Shown here: positions 25,641-34,275 of the stretch, in pieces | Numbering within the stretch: position 1 is the first letter of the stretch | Layout of the letters: the number at the start of each line of letters is the position of its first letter | From: Actinokineospora bangkokensis | Lineage (GTDB): Bacteria > Actinomycetota > Actinomycetes > Mycobacteriales > Pseudonocardiaceae | NCBI RefSeq assembly: GCF_001940455.1 | Contig: NZ_MKQR01000016.1 | Location: forward strand, 155,125-219,124 | Reading direction: 5' to 3' | Length of the DNA stretch: 64,000 nt | The notes under the pieces: generated by a model | What the model was told of the DNA's origin: nothing | Seen by the model: the letters and a program-made list of their open reading frames with translations, nothing else | Database searches by the model: none | Position numbers and translations under genes: made by a program

Positions 25641-25703
25641 CTCCCGCCACCCGCTGTGCACATTCCTCCCGCCACCCACTGTGCACATTCCTCCCGCCAC
25701 CCA
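25641..25703. repeat. 25-bp tandem repeat, 2.5 units, after the LysR gene
   Basis: CTCCCGCCACCCGCTGTGCACATTC is repeated at 25641-25665 and 25666-25690 (one difference: G/A), with a 13-bp third start. Each full unit contains the palindrome GTGCAC. It lies 171 bp or more upstream of the SDR gene and could be an array of binding sites or simple expansion. The rest of the gap up to 25873 shows nothing else clear. Confidence 0.85.
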
Positions 25704-25873
25704 CCCCCACGTCCCCGCCCGGCATCGTCCCCGACCTGGCACCACGACCGGCGGTGACGCGCAACGCCCCCAGCGCGAACGACGGTGCCGGCTCTCCCCG
25801 CACCCACGGCCACTCCCCGCTCGGCTCCGTCCTTGACGTGCCGTCGTGGTCGGTGGGGGCGGAGGATGGGGGT

Positions 25874-26632
25874 ATGCGCGCAGTGCTGGTCACCGGTGGG
25901 TCCCGTGGTATCGGCCGGGCGACGGCCGTCGCCTTCGCCGCGGCCGGGGACCGGGTCGTCGTGCACTACGGGAGCGACCGGGACGCCGCCGAGGCGACGG
26001 TGGCGCTGCTGCCGGGCACCGGGCACGCCGCGGTGCGGGCGGACCTGGGCGGGCCGGGCGCGGCGGGGTTGCTGGACGCGGCCGTGGCGGCGGTCGGACC
26101 GCTCGACGTGCTGGTCAACAACGCGGGCGTGGCGCCGACCGAGGACAACCGGCACCCGGTGGCGGAGACCGACCTCGACGCCTGGCAGCGGGCGTGGCGG
26201 CGGATGGTCGAGGTGAACCTGCTCGGCGCCGCCGACCTGACCTGGGCCTTCGCCCGGCACCTCATCGACCGCGGCGCGCCGGGGGCGGTGGTCAACGTGG
26301 GCTCGCGCGGGGCCTTCCGCGGCGAACCCGACCACCCCGCCTACGCCGCGACCAAGGCCGCCCTGCACGCCTTCGGGCAGACCATGGCCCGCGCGCTCGC
26401 CCCGCACGGCATCACCGTCGCCTCGGTCGCGCCCGGGTTCATCGCCACCGAGCGGCAGCGGCCCAAGCTCGCCGGGGCGGGCGGCGACGCGCTGCGCGCG
26501 CAGAGCCCGTTCGGGCGGGTGGGGACGCCGGAGGAGGTCGCCGCCACCGTCCACTTCCTCGCCTCCCCCGGGGCCGCGTGGGCCTCGGGGGCGGTCGTGG
26601 ACGTCAACGGCGCCTCCCACCTGCGCCCGTGA
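25874..26632 (+). CDS. SDR-family oxidoreductase
   Basis: This 252-residue classical short-chain dehydrogenase has LVTGGSRGIGRATAVAF as the NAD(P) fingerprint, NNAGVAP, the catalytic Ser in VVNVGSRGAFRGEPDHP and YAATK for the Tyr and Lys, ending GAVVDVNGASHLRP. The ATG at 25874 has a GGAGGA site upstream. It could reduce or oxidise a small ketone or alcohol. It is convergent with the old yellow enzyme gene (9 bp apart), so it is not in the same transcript. Confidence 0.92.
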   Translation: MRAVLVTGGSRGIGRATAVAFAAAGDRVVVHYGSDRDAAEATVALLPGTGHAAVRADLGGPGAAGLLDAAVAAVGPLDVLVNNAGVAPTEDNRHPVAETDLDAWQRAWRRMVEVNLLGAADLTWAFARHLIDRGAPGAVVNVGSRGAFRGEPDHPAYAATKAALHAFGQTMARALAPHGITVASVAPGFIATERQRPKLAGAGGDALRAQSPFGRVGTPEEVAATVHFLASPGAAWASGAVVDVNGASHLRP

Positions 26633-26641
26633 GGGGTCGGC

Positions 26642-27763
26642 TCAGGAGAAGTTGCGCCGGTGGTCGTTGGTGTAGGTGATGATCTCGTCGGTGCGCCCGG
26701 AGAGCACCTTGTCGACCCACTCCGGGTCCGACAGCAGCGTCCGCCCCAGCGCCACCAGGTCGAACTCGCCCGCCTCGAACTGCTCCAGCAACCGCTCCAC
26801 GCCGGAGAACTGGGCGATGCCGTTGTCGCCCTTGGTGCCGCCGAGGAACGCCGAGTCGAGCCCGACCGAGCCCACGGTGATCACCGGCAGGCCGGTCACC
26901 TTCTTCGTCCACCCGGCCAGGCCCAGTTCGCCGTCGCGGCCTCCCAGCTCCGGGAACGCCGCCTGGTAGTGCCGCCGCGTCGACGGGTGCAGGGCGTCGA
27001 CGCCCGCCCGGACCAGCGGGGTCAGCACCTCCTCCAGCTCGGCGGGGTCGTCGGCGATGCGGGCGGCGAAATCGGCGTCCTTCCACTGCGAGAACCGGTA
27101 GACGATCGGGAAGTCCGGGCCCACCTCGGCGCGCACCGCGGCCACGACCTCCGCCGGGAAGCGGGTCCTGGCCGCGAGCGGGCCGCCGTAGGCGTCGGTG
27201 CGCCGGTTGGTGGGGCCCCAGAGGAACTGGTCGAGCAGGTAGCCGTGCGCGCCGTGCAGCTCCAGGCCGTCGAAGCCGACCGCCTTGGCGTTGGCCGCGG
27301 CCTCGGCGAAGGCGGCGATGAGGCCGTCGAGGTCGGCGGTGGTCAGCTCGCGGCCCACCGGGGTGCCGTTGGTGGCCAGCCCGGACGGGCTCACCGTGGC
27401 GACCTCGGGGTTGTGGGCGGGCTCGGCGCCGCGCGAGGACCCCAGGTGCCACAGCTGCGGGATGATCTTGCCGCCCTCGGCGTGCACCCGCTCGACCACC
27501 TGCCGCCAGCCCGCGAGCTGGGCCTCGCCGTGCAGCCGGGGCACGTCGGTGTCCGGGCCCGCGGCCGGGTCGGGGACGTAGGTGCCCTCGGTGATGAGCA
27601 GCGCGGTGCCGCCCCGCGCGCGGCGGGCGTAGTACTCGGCCACCTCCGGGCCGGGGATGCCGCCCGGCGAGTGCCGCCGGGTCATCGGGGCCATGGCGAA
27701 GCGGTTGGCCAGCTCCAGGGTCCCCAGGGTGTACGGGGTGTCGAGCGCTCTGACGTCGGTCAC
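26642..27763 (-). CDS. Old-yellow-enzyme family NADH:flavin oxidoreductase/alkene reductase
   Basis: This 373-residue TIM-barrel FMN enzyme has NRFAMAPMTRRHSPGG, ITEGTYVPDP, IIPQLWHLGS, FDGLELHGAHGYLLDQFL and NRRTDAYGG, the NemA/OYE pattern. It probably reduces activated C=C bonds. The GTG at 27763 has AGAAAG upstream. It is divergent from an MFS transporter across about 120 bp. Confidence 0.92.
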   Translation of the reverse strand: MTDVRALDTPYTLGTLELANRFAMAPMTRRHSPGGIPGPEVAEYYARRARGGTALLITEGTYVPDPAAGPDTDVPRLHGEAQLAGWRQVVERVHAEGGKIIPQLWHLGSSRGAEPAHNPEVATVSPSGLATNGTPVGRELTTADLDGLIAAFAEAAANAKAVGFDGLELHGAHGYLLDQFLWGPTNRRTDAYGGPLAARTRFPAEVVAAVRAEVGPDFPIVYRFSQWKDADFAARIADDPAELEEVLTPLVRAGVDALHPSTRRHYQAAFPELGGRDGELGLAGWTKKVTGLPVITVGSVGLDSAFLGGTKGDNGIAQFSGVERLLEQFEAGEFDLVALGRTLLSDPEWVDKVLSGRTDEIITYTNDHRRNFS

Positions 27764-27884
27764 GGTTTCTTTCTAACCGCAGGCGCGCGGCCGTGTCGAA
27801 CGACCGTGGCGAACGGCTCGGCCGATGGGAGCGATCGGGAATCCCCGTTGGACGGCGTACCCTGCGCGGGCGCAGGCTCGGGGC

Positions 27885-29108
27885 ATGTCCACAGCACTGC
27901 TGACCCGCCCGGCGGCGCGCCGCCACGCGGTCGGGTTCCACCTGGTCGCGGCCGTGTTCGCGATCGCGCTGGTGTTCTCCACGCTGCCCACCCCGCTCTA
28001 CGGGCTCTACCAGCGCAGGGACGGGTTCGCCGCCCCGGTCGTCACCGTGATCTTCGCCGCGTACGCGGTCGGGGTGGTGCTCGGGCTCTACTTCGCCGGG
28101 CACGTCAGCGACTGGCTCGGCAGGCGGCGGGTGGTGGCCGCGGGCGTCGGTGCCGAGCTGGTGTCGGCCGTGGTGTTCCTGCTGTGGCCGGACGTGCCGG
28201 GGCTGCTGCTGGCCCGCCTGCTGTGCGGCACGGGCATCGGGGTGCTGACCGCCACCGTGACCGCGCACATGGGCGAGCTGCGCGCGGCGGCCCGACCCGA
28301 GGAGCACCCCTCCCGGGCGGCGCTGGCCGCCACCGCCGTGACCATGGGCGGCCTGGCGCTCGGCCCGGTGGTCGGCGGGCTGCTGGCCGACCACCTGCGC
28401 GACCCGCTGGCGGGGTCGTTCGAGCTGTTCATCGGGCTGTTCGCGGTGAGCATGGCGGTGCTGGCGCTGGTGCCGGAGACGGTGGTGCGGCCCGAGATCG
28501 CGCCGGGCTACCGGCCGCAGCGGGTGGCGGTGCCGGAGGCGTCCCGGGCGGCGTTCGCCGGGGCGGCGGTGCAGGCGTTCGTGGCCTTCGCCGCGACCGG
28601 GCTGGCCACCGCGCTGGCGCCGACGGTGCTCTCGGCCGTGTTCGGCGAGACCTCGCGGATGGCGGGCGGGCTGGTGGCCTTCAGCGTGCTCGGGTCCGGG
28701 GCGGCGGCGCAGGTGGGGTTGGCCGGGCTGCCCGCCGGGGTGCGCGCCCGCCTGGGCCGGGCGGCGATGGTGGTCGCGCTGGTGCTCATGCCGGTGTCGG
28801 CGCTGCTGGTGTGGCAGCCGGTGTACTGGGTGGCCGGGGTGCTCTCCGGCGTCGGCTCGGGGCTGATGTTCAAGCGTTCGGTTGAGGTCGTCGCCGGGAT
28901 CGCCGGGGCGGGGCGCAAGGCCGAGAGCCTGGCGGCGCTGTTCCTGGCCGCCTACGCGGGGATCGCGGCACCGGTGCTGGGCGTGGGGCTGGCCCTGGTG
29001 TGGCTGCCCGCGCAGGCGGCGCTGGTGGTGTTCGCCGCGCCGATGATGGCGCTGGTGTGGTGGTCCTCCCGGGACCTCAGCGGGCGTTCGGCGGTGCGAC
29101 GGGGGTGA
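27885..29108 (+). CDS. MFS transporter
   Basis: This roughly 407-residue, 12-TM permease has the loop 2-3 motif FAGHVSDWLGRRRVVAAG and LCGTGIGVLTATVTAHMGEL in TM4-5. It is most like drug- or sugar-efflux MFS proteins; the substrate is unknown. The ATG at 27885 is chosen because the preceding in-frame codons (from 27825) are low-quality leader. Its last 32 bp overlap the convergent DinB gene. Confidence 0.87.
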   Translation: MSTALLTRPAARRHAVGFHLVAAVFAIALVFSTLPTPLYGLYQRRDGFAAPVVTVIFAAYAVGVVLGLYFAGHVSDWLGRRRVVAAGVGAELVSAVVFLLWPDVPGLLLARLLCGTGIGVLTATVTAHMGELRAAARPEEHPSRAALAATAVTMGGLALGPVVGGLLADHLRDPLAGSFELFIGLFAVSMAVLALVPETVVRPEIAPGYRPQRVAVPEASRAAFAGAAVQAFVAFAATGLATALAPTVLSAVFGETSRMAGGLVAFSVLGSGAAAQVGLAGLPAGVRARLGRAAMVVALVLMPVSALLVWQPVYWVAGVLSGVGSGLMFKRSVEVVAGIAGAGRKAESLAALFLAAYAGIAAPVLGVGLALVWLPAQAALVVFAAPMMALVWWSSRDLSGRSAVRRG

Positions 29109-29577
29109 GCAGCTGCTCCCGGAGGATGTCGGCGTGGCCGGAGTGGTGGGCCAGTTCCCGGATGACGTGCAGGTAGACGACCCGCAGCGGCAGGGGGCCG
29201 CGGCGGTTGAAGGGCAGCAGGTCCTCCAGGTCGAGGTCGGCGCAGCGGGCGCGGGCGTCCGCGCAGGCCTCGGCGTGGGCCCGCAGCACCGAGTCGATGG
29301 TGTCGGAGCCGGTGAGCAGGAAGGACTCGTCGGGCGTGGCGGGGATCCCGATCTCCGCCCGGGACCGGCCCGTCACGGCCTCGTCGAACCAGACCCGCTC
29401 GACGAACGTGGCGTGCTTGACCAGCCCCAGCAGCGTGGTCTCCGAGGCGACGAGGCGGGCGCGGGCCTGCTCCTCGGTCACCCCGTCGAGCGCGGCGGCG
29501 GTCATCGCGCGGTGCTCGTCGAGGAACGCGTCGAACTGCGCGCGCAGGTCGGCGTGCGCGACGTCCAGTGACCCCAT
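29077..29577 (-). CDS. DinB/DUF664-family protein
   Basis: This 166-residue four-helix-bundle protein has HADLRAQFDAFLDEHRAM at the N-terminus, LVKHATFVERVWF in the middle and VYLHVIRELAHHSGHADILRE at the C-terminus. The conserved His residues at these places form the DinB metal site. The family includes mycothiol- or bacillithiol-dependent S-transferases and many of unknown function. Start ATG at 29577. It overlaps the 3' end of the convergent MFS gene by 32 bp. Confidence 0.88.
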   Translation of the reverse strand: MGSLDVAHADLRAQFDAFLDEHRAMTAAALDGVTEEQARARLVASETTLLGLVKHATFVERVWFDEAVTGRSRAEIGIPATPDESFLLTGSDTIDSVLRAHAEACADARARCADLDLEDLLPFNRRGPLPLRVVYLHVIRELAHHSGHADILREQLLTPVAPPNAR

Positions 29578-29610
29578 GGCGCCAGCATCCCGAGAGCGGC
29601 GCAGGCGTGG

Positions 29611-29641
29611 CAAGCCGATTCCCGCTCAAGCCGATTCCCGC
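29611..29641. repeat. 16-bp tandem repeat upstream of the DinB gene
   Basis: CAAGCCGATTCCCGC at 29611-29625 repeats exactly at 29627-29641. It lies 34-64 bp upstream of the DinB start, in its promoter region. Function unknown. Confidence 0.8.
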
Positions 29642-29700
29642 AGACGTGAGCCCGTCGACGTGCTCTACCTCCGGCGGCAGGGGGCTGATCCAGGCGAGCT

Positions 29701-30918
29701 TCACCGTCCGCTGAGCGCGAGCGGGCCGGGCGCGGTCGCCTGCCGCCAGGTGCGCAGCCCGTAAGCGCACCCGGCGGCAGCGACCGCGCCGAGCACGGCC
29801 AGGGCGGCGGGGAGGCCCAGCTCCGCGACGAGGACACCCGCGAGCAGGTAGGTCACCAGCCACTCGGCGTGCGAGAGCGAGTAGTGCGCGGCGAACAGGC
29901 CAGGCAGCCTGCGCGCGTCCGACGACGCGCGCAGCACGCGGCCCACCGGCGTCAACACGGTCGAGTAGCCCACGCCGATCAGCACCCACAGCACCAGCAC
30001 CGACGCCCAGTCCAGGCGCACGGCCAGCGCCGCGGCCCCGATCCCCAGGACCACGGCCAGCCCGCCCGCCGCACCGGTCATGACCGTGCGGTCCGCGACG
30101 CCGCGCAGCAGCCGGGGCAGGGCGAGGGCGGCGAGCGCCGAGCCCGCCCCGAAGGCCGCGAGGGCGATCGCCACGGCGGAGTCGCCCAGCCCCAGGCCGT
30201 CCCGCACCACCACGACGGTGTTCACCAGCACCACGGCCCCCGCCGCCGAGGCCGCCAGGTTCAGGCCGAGCTGCGCGCGGACCGCCGGGGTGCGCAGGTA
30301 GTCGCCGGTGCCCGCGAGCGCGCGCCGCCGGAAGCACTCCGGTGAGGACGCCTGGGCGGGCAGGCGCAGCCGCAGCACCAGGGCCGCGGAGGCGAGGAAG
30401 CCCAACGCGGTCCCCGCGAACAGCCCGGAGAACGGCACCACCGCCAGCAGGGCCGCGGCCAGCACGGGCGTCAGCGCGCTCTCGGTGTCGTAGGCCAGGC
30501 GCGACAACGACAGCGCGCGCGTGTAGTCGTCCTCGTCGGGCAGCACCGCCGGGATGACCGCCTGGTACGCCGGGGTGAACGCGGCGGAGGCCACTTGCAG
30601 CACGAGCACCAGGGCGACCACCTGCCACACCTGGCCCACCCACGGCATCGCCAGCGCGGCGGCGGCCCGCACGAGGTCGAGCGACACGAGCAGCGCCCGC
30701 CGGGGCACCCGGTCCACCAGGGCCGCCGCGAGCGGGGCCACGACGACGTTCGCCGTCATCTTCACCGCGAGCACCACGCCGAGCACCACTCCGGCGCCCG
30801 CCCCCGCGAGGTCGTGGGCGAGCAGGCCCAGCGCGACCGTGGCGAGCCCGGTGCCCGTCAGCGCGATCACCTGGGCCGCGAACAGGGACCGGTACACCTG
30901 GTTCGACAACGCGGACAT
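29701..30918 (-). CDS. MFS transporter (enterobactin-exporter-like subgroup)
   Basis: This 405-residue, 12-TM protein starts SNQVYRSLFAAQVIALTGTGLATVALG and has APLAAALVDRVPRRALLVSLD and PAYQAVIPAVLPDEDDYTRALSLSR, typical of MFS proteins annotated as EntS/MdfA-like. The ATG at 30918 has GGGAGGTGG upstream. The substrate is unknown. It is divergent from the GNAT gene; two palindromes lie between them. Confidence 0.88.
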   Translation of the reverse strand: MSALSNQVYRSLFAAQVIALTGTGLATVALGLLAHDLAGAGAGVVLGVVLAVKMTANVVVAPLAAALVDRVPRRALLVSLDLVRAAAALAMPWVGQVWQVVALVLVLQVASAAFTPAYQAVIPAVLPDEDDYTRALSLSRLAYDTESALTPVLAAALLAVVPFSGLFAGTALGFLASAALVLRLRLPAQASSPECFRRRALAGTGDYLRTPAVRAQLGLNLAASAAGAVVLVNTVVVVRDGLGLGDSAVAIALAAFGAGSALAALALPRLLRGVADRTVMTGAAGGLAVVLGIGAAALAVRLDWASVLVLWVLIGVGYSTVLTPVGRVLRASSDARRLPGLFAAHYSLSHAEWLVTYLLAGVLVAELGLPAALAVLGAVAAAGCAYGLRTWRQATAPGPLALSGR

Positions 30919-30983
30919 CGGCACCACCTCCCGGGTCGGGGGCGATGCTAGGAGCGGGGACCGGTTTGCGTCGACGCCGCAGT

Positions 30984-31038
30984 TGCCTGCCACTGGCAGC
31001 AGCAAATCCTTCCACCGCAACAGTTGTGCACCTGCACA
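30984..31038. promoter_or_regulatory. Two palindromes in the MFS/GNAT divergent promoter region
   Basis: CTGCCA-C-TGGCAG (30987-30999) is bracketed by TTGC/GCAA. TGTGCA-CC-TGCACA (31025-31038) follows. Both are plausible operators for the MFS gene (start 30918) or the GNAT gene (start 31108). No adjacent regulator gene is present. Confidence 0.45.
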
Positions 31039-31107
31039 CCGGTGGCGCGCGCGAGTGGGGGCGGTAGGGGTCACGGCCCCCGGCGCCCCGACGGTACGGT
31101 GTACCCC

Positions 31108-31635
31108 GTGCACTTGACGGGCGGGTCGACGCGGCTGCGCGAGGTCAGGACCTCGGACCTGGCGGACTCGCTGGCCGTGGTGGGCGACGACCGGGTGACG
31201 GCCTGGCTGTCGTTCGACCCCCTCGACCCGGCGCAGCAGGCCGACCGGTTGGCCGCGGTGGTCGAGCGGGCGGCCCACCGCCCCCGGCAGGAGTACTACC
31301 TGGCGGTGACCGCGCTCGACAACGACCGGCTGGTGGGGGTGGCCCGGCTGGGGCTCGGGCGGTTCCGCTCCGCGGAGGTCGGCTACGCCATCGCCCACGA
31401 CCACTGGGGCCGCGGCCACGCCACCGACGCGGTCGGCGCGCTGCTCGCCTTCGGCTTCGCCGACCTCGGCCTGCACCGGGTGACCGCCGCCATCAGCCCG
31501 GACAACGCCGCCTCGATCCGCGTCGTGCGCAAGCTGGGCTTCGAGCTGGAGGGCCGGATGCGCGACCACGTGCACGCCGGTGGCCGCTGGCGCGACTCGC
31601 TGCTCTACGCGAAGGTCGCCCGCGGCGAGCCGTGA
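31108..31635 (+). CDS. GNAT-family N-acetyltransferase (RimJ/RimL type)
   Basis: This 175-residue protein has TRLREVRTSDLADSL, the VGYAIAHDHWGRGHATDA acetyl-CoA loop, LHRVTAAISPDNAASIRVV and KLGFELEGRMRDHVHAGGRWRDS, typical of RimJ/L-like acetyltransferases acting on amino termini or small amines. The GTG at 31108 is preferred: TACGGT (31095-31100) sits as a −10 box about 7 nt upstream with no ribosome site, so the mRNA is probably leaderless. Confidence 0.88.
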   Translation: MHLTGGSTRLREVRTSDLADSLAVVGDDRVTAWLSFDPLDPAQQADRLAAVVERAAHRPRQEYYLAVTALDNDRLVGVARLGLGRFRSAEVGYAIAHDHWGRGHATDAVGALLAFGFADLGLHRVTAAISPDNAASIRVVRKLGFELEGRMRDHVHAGGRWRDSLLYAKVARGEP

Positions 31636-31731
31636 CGGGGGGTGCCCCATCCAGCATGTGGACACCGGAATGCCGGGTGGGCGGCGGCGTTGCACCGGCT
31701 GCCGGGTTCGCACCGACCGTGGAGGGACGCG

Positions 31732-32511
31732 ATGAGCTTCGAGACCGAGTGGCGGCAGTGGAAGGCCGAGCGCGAGGAGGCGCTGGTGGAGCCGCACGGC
31801 TGGCTGGCGCTGGTGTCGCTGGACTGGCTGGGGCGCGAGCCGCGCGCCCACGACGGCGTGCCCGGCCTGTGGTGGCAGGACGACGAGGCCGCCTACCTCG
31901 ACCCGCAGGGCGCCGAGCTGGAGCACGACGGGGTGGCGCTGACCGGGGTGACCCGGTTCGAGCTGGTCAACAGCGGGGCGGGCACCCGGGTGCTGTCCGG
32001 GGACGTCGAGATCGAGGTGGCCCGCCGGTCGGGGTACCTCATCCGGGTGCACGACCCCAAGGCCGAGGCGCTGCGCGCCTTCCACGGCGTGCCGTCCTAC
32101 GACCCGGCCGAGTCCTGGGTGGTCGAGGCCCGCTACGAGCCGTTCGACGAGCCGGTGCCGACCACCGTGGGCGCGGTGGTGGAGGGCCTGACCCACGTCT
32201 ACCAGGCGCCGGGCCGGGTGCGGTTCACCCGCGACGGCCGCGAGCACGCGCTGACCGCCTTCAACGGCACCGAGGGCGGGCTGAGCATCCTGTTCACCGA
32301 CGAGACCAGCGGCGTCACCACCTACGGCGCCAACCGCTCGCTGAAGACCACCGCCCCCGACCCCGACGGCCGCGTGCTGCTCGACTTCAACCGCGCGGTG
32401 AACCTGCCGTGCGCGTTCACCCCGTACGCGACCTGCCCGCTGCCGCCCGAGGGCAACCGGCTGCCCTTCCCCGTCGAGGCGGGCGAGAAAACCCCGCACG
32501 AGGCCGTGTGA
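31732..32511 (+). CDS. DUF1684 domain protein
   Basis: This 259-residue protein matches the DUF1684 pattern: WRQWKAEREEALVEPHGWLALVSLDWL, GYLIRVHDP, YEPFDEPVPTTVG and the C-terminal DFNRAVNLPCAFTPYATCPLPP with conserved Asn, Pro and Cys. The biochemical function is unknown. The ATG at 31732 has GGAGGGA upstream. No signal peptide is present. Confidence 0.88.
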   Translation: MSFETEWRQWKAEREEALVEPHGWLALVSLDWLGREPRAHDGVPGLWWQDDEAAYLDPQGAELEHDGVALTGVTRFELVNSGAGTRVLSGDVEIEVARRSGYLIRVHDPKAEALRAFHGVPSYDPAESWVVEARYEPFDEPVPTTVGAVVEGLTHVYQAPGRVRFTRDGREHALTAFNGTEGGLSILFTDETSGVTTYGANRSLKTTAPDPDGRVLLDFNRAVNLPCAFTPYATCPLPPEGNRLPFPVEAGEKTPHEAV

Positions 32512-32516
32512 CCCCC

Positions 32517-32546
32517 GGCCCGGCCGGCGCGGGGTCCGGCCGGGCC
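32517..32546. terminator. Strong bidirectional hairpin between convergent genes
   Basis: GGCCCGGCCGG (32517-32527) pairs perfectly with CCGGCCGGGCC (32536-32546) around an 8-nt loop. It fills the short gap between the DUF1684 stop and the sigma-factor stop. Confidence 0.7.
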
Positions 32547-32550
32547 GCGG

Positions 32551-33723
32551 TCAGCCGCGCAAGCGGGTGTTGAGCCGGGCCGCTTGGCGGACCAGGTGGT
32601 CGCGCTCGGCCAGGGTGGGGGCGTCGTGCGCGGCGGCGGCGTAGAGCCGCGCGGCCGTGGCCAGGTCGCCGTCGCGCTCGTGCAGGTGCGCCGCGACGGC
32701 GGTGTGGCGCGGCAGCGAGCTGTCCAGCTCGGCCAGGGCCGCCAGCCCGGCGCGCGGCCCGTCCGCCTCGCCCACCGCGACCGCGCGGTTGAGCCGGACG
32801 ACCGGGCTGCCGGTGAGCGCGACCAGCTCGTCGTACCACTCCACGACCTGCACCCAGTCGGTCTCCGCGGCGGTCGGCGCGTCGGCGTGCAGCGCGGCGA
32901 TGGCCGCCTGCGCCTGGAACTGCCCGAGCCGGTCGCGGGCCAGCGCCGCCTGGAGCACCGCGACGCCCTCGGCGATCATCGCGGTGTCCCACCGGCCCCG
33001 GTCCTGCTCGGCCAGCGGCACCAGGGCGCCGCCCGCGGTGGTGCGGGAGGCGCGCCGGGCGTGGTGGAGCAGCATCAGGGCGAGCAGGCCGGAGACCTCC
33101 GGGTGGTCGACGGCGGCCGCGAGCTGGCGGGTGAGCCGGATCGCCTCGGCGGCCAGGTCGACCTGCCCGGAGTAGCCCTCGTTGAACACCAGGTAGAGCA
33201 CCCGCAGCACGGTGCCGACGTCACCGGGCCGGTCGAGCCGGGTGCCCGCGACGGTGCGCTTGGCCCGGCTGATCCGCTGGGCCATGGTCGCCTCGGGCAC
33301 CAGGTACGCCGCGGCGATCTGCCGGGTGGTCAACCCGCCGACCGCCCGCAGCGTCAGCGCCACCGCCGAGGACGGGCTCAGCGCCGGGTGCGCGCACAGG
33401 AAGTACAGCGCGAGCGTGTCGTCCACCCCGCTCGCCTCGCCCGGCCCCGGTTCGGCGTCCACCACGTCCTCGCGCCTGCGCCGGGCGGCGTCGGCCCTGG
33501 TCGCGTCGAGGAACTTGTGCCAGGCGGCGGTGACCAGCCACCCCTTCGGGTCGCGCGGCGGGTCCACCGGCCAGACCTCCAGCGCCCGCAGCAGCGCCTC
33601 CTGCACCGCGTCCTCGGCCGAGGCGAAGTCCGCCCCGCGCCGGACCAGGGCGCCGATCACCGCCGGGACCAGCTCGCGCAGCAGCCGCTCGTCCACGTCC
33701 ACCGGTCCCGGCGCCCCGCTCAC
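32551..33723 (-). CDS. ECF RNA polymerase sigma factor of the ECF42 type
   Basis: This 390-residue protein carries sigma region 2 (FASAEDAVQEALLRALEVWP, then KGWLVTAAWHKFLDATRAD) and region 4 (LTLRAVGGLTTRQIAAAYLV with EATMAQRISRAKR). A C-terminal ~200-residue helical, TPR-like extension (LYLVFNEGYSG, VEWYDELVALTGSPVVRLNRAVAV) is the hallmark of ECF42. These sigma factors lack an anti-sigma factor and occur next to DGPF/YCII proteins, as here. The GTG at 33723 overlaps the YCII stop (GTGA). Targets and signal are unknown; the extension is thought to control activity. Confidence 0.92.
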   Translation of the reverse strand: MSGAPGPVDVDERLLRELVPAVIGALVRRGADFASAEDAVQEALLRALEVWPVDPPRDPKGWLVTAAWHKFLDATRADAARRRREDVVDAEPGPGEASGVDDTLALYFLCAHPALSPSSAVALTLRAVGGLTTRQIAAAYLVPEATMAQRISRAKRTVAGTRLDRPGDVGTVLRVLYLVFNEGYSGQVDLAAEAIRLTRQLAAAVDHPEVSGLLALMLLHHARRASRTTAGGALVPLAEQDRGRWDTAMIAEGVAVLQAALARDRLGQFQAQAAIAALHADAPTAAETDWVQVVEWYDELVALTGSPVVRLNRAVAVGEADGPRAGLAALAELDSSLPRHTAVAAHLHERDGDLATAARLYAAAAHDAPTLAERDHLVRQAARLNTRLRG

Positions 33724-34127
33724 CCGTCCACCGCGACCGGGCTGCCCATGAACGGGCGCAGCTCCAGCCACTCGTGGATCGGCCTGCCCCCCTTGCCCGG
33801 CGCCGCCGACAGCTCCCCGGCCAGCTCGACGGCCCGCGCGTAGCTGTCGACGTCGATCACCATCCAGCCCGCGATGAGGTCCTTGGTCTCGGCGAACGGC
33901 CCGTCGGTCACCGGCGGGCGGCCCTCGCCGTCGAAGCGCACCCAGGTCCCGCCGGACCCGAGGGCCTGGCTGTCGACGAACTCCCCCGTGCCCTCCAGCC
34001 TGCGGGCGAAGTCGGCCATGTACTCCATGTGCGCCGAGACCTCCTCGGGCGTCCACTGGTCCATCGGCGTGTCCTCCACCGGGGTCGGGGCGCCGCGGTA
34101 GTGCTTGAGCAGCAGGTACTTGGCCAT
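33720..34127 (-). CDS. YCII-related DGPF-domain protein
   Basis: This 135-residue ferredoxin-like protein has MAKYLLLKHYRG and TDGPFAETKDLIAGWMVIDV, the D-G-P-F motif that names the family, with the conserved His or Asp for YCII. The ATG at 34127 has GGAGGAG 7 nt upstream. It is the first gene of the pair with the ECF42 sigma factor and is often under its control in other actinobacteria. Confidence 0.92.
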   Translation of the reverse strand: MAKYLLLKHYRGAPTPVEDTPMDQWTPEEVSAHMEYMADFARRLEGTGEFVDSQALGSGGTWVRFDGEGRPPVTDGPFAETKDLIAGWMVIDVDSYARAVELAGELSAAPGKGGRPIHEWLELRPFMGSPVAVDG

Positions 34128-34275
34128 CGTCGGTCTCCTCCGTGCCGGTGCGGCCCCATTCTGGCCGCTTCCACCCCGGGGACGGAGCACCGCGCGCGTT
34201 CTCGACATCCCCGCCCGAGAATTTTTCCCGCCACCACCGCACCGGCCCTGACCTGGGCGGTCGTAGAGTCCTCGC

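Noticed and set aside
25641-25703. Possible CRISPR array
   Set aside because: Repeats are directly tandem with no spacers, only 2.5 units and no cas genes nearby.
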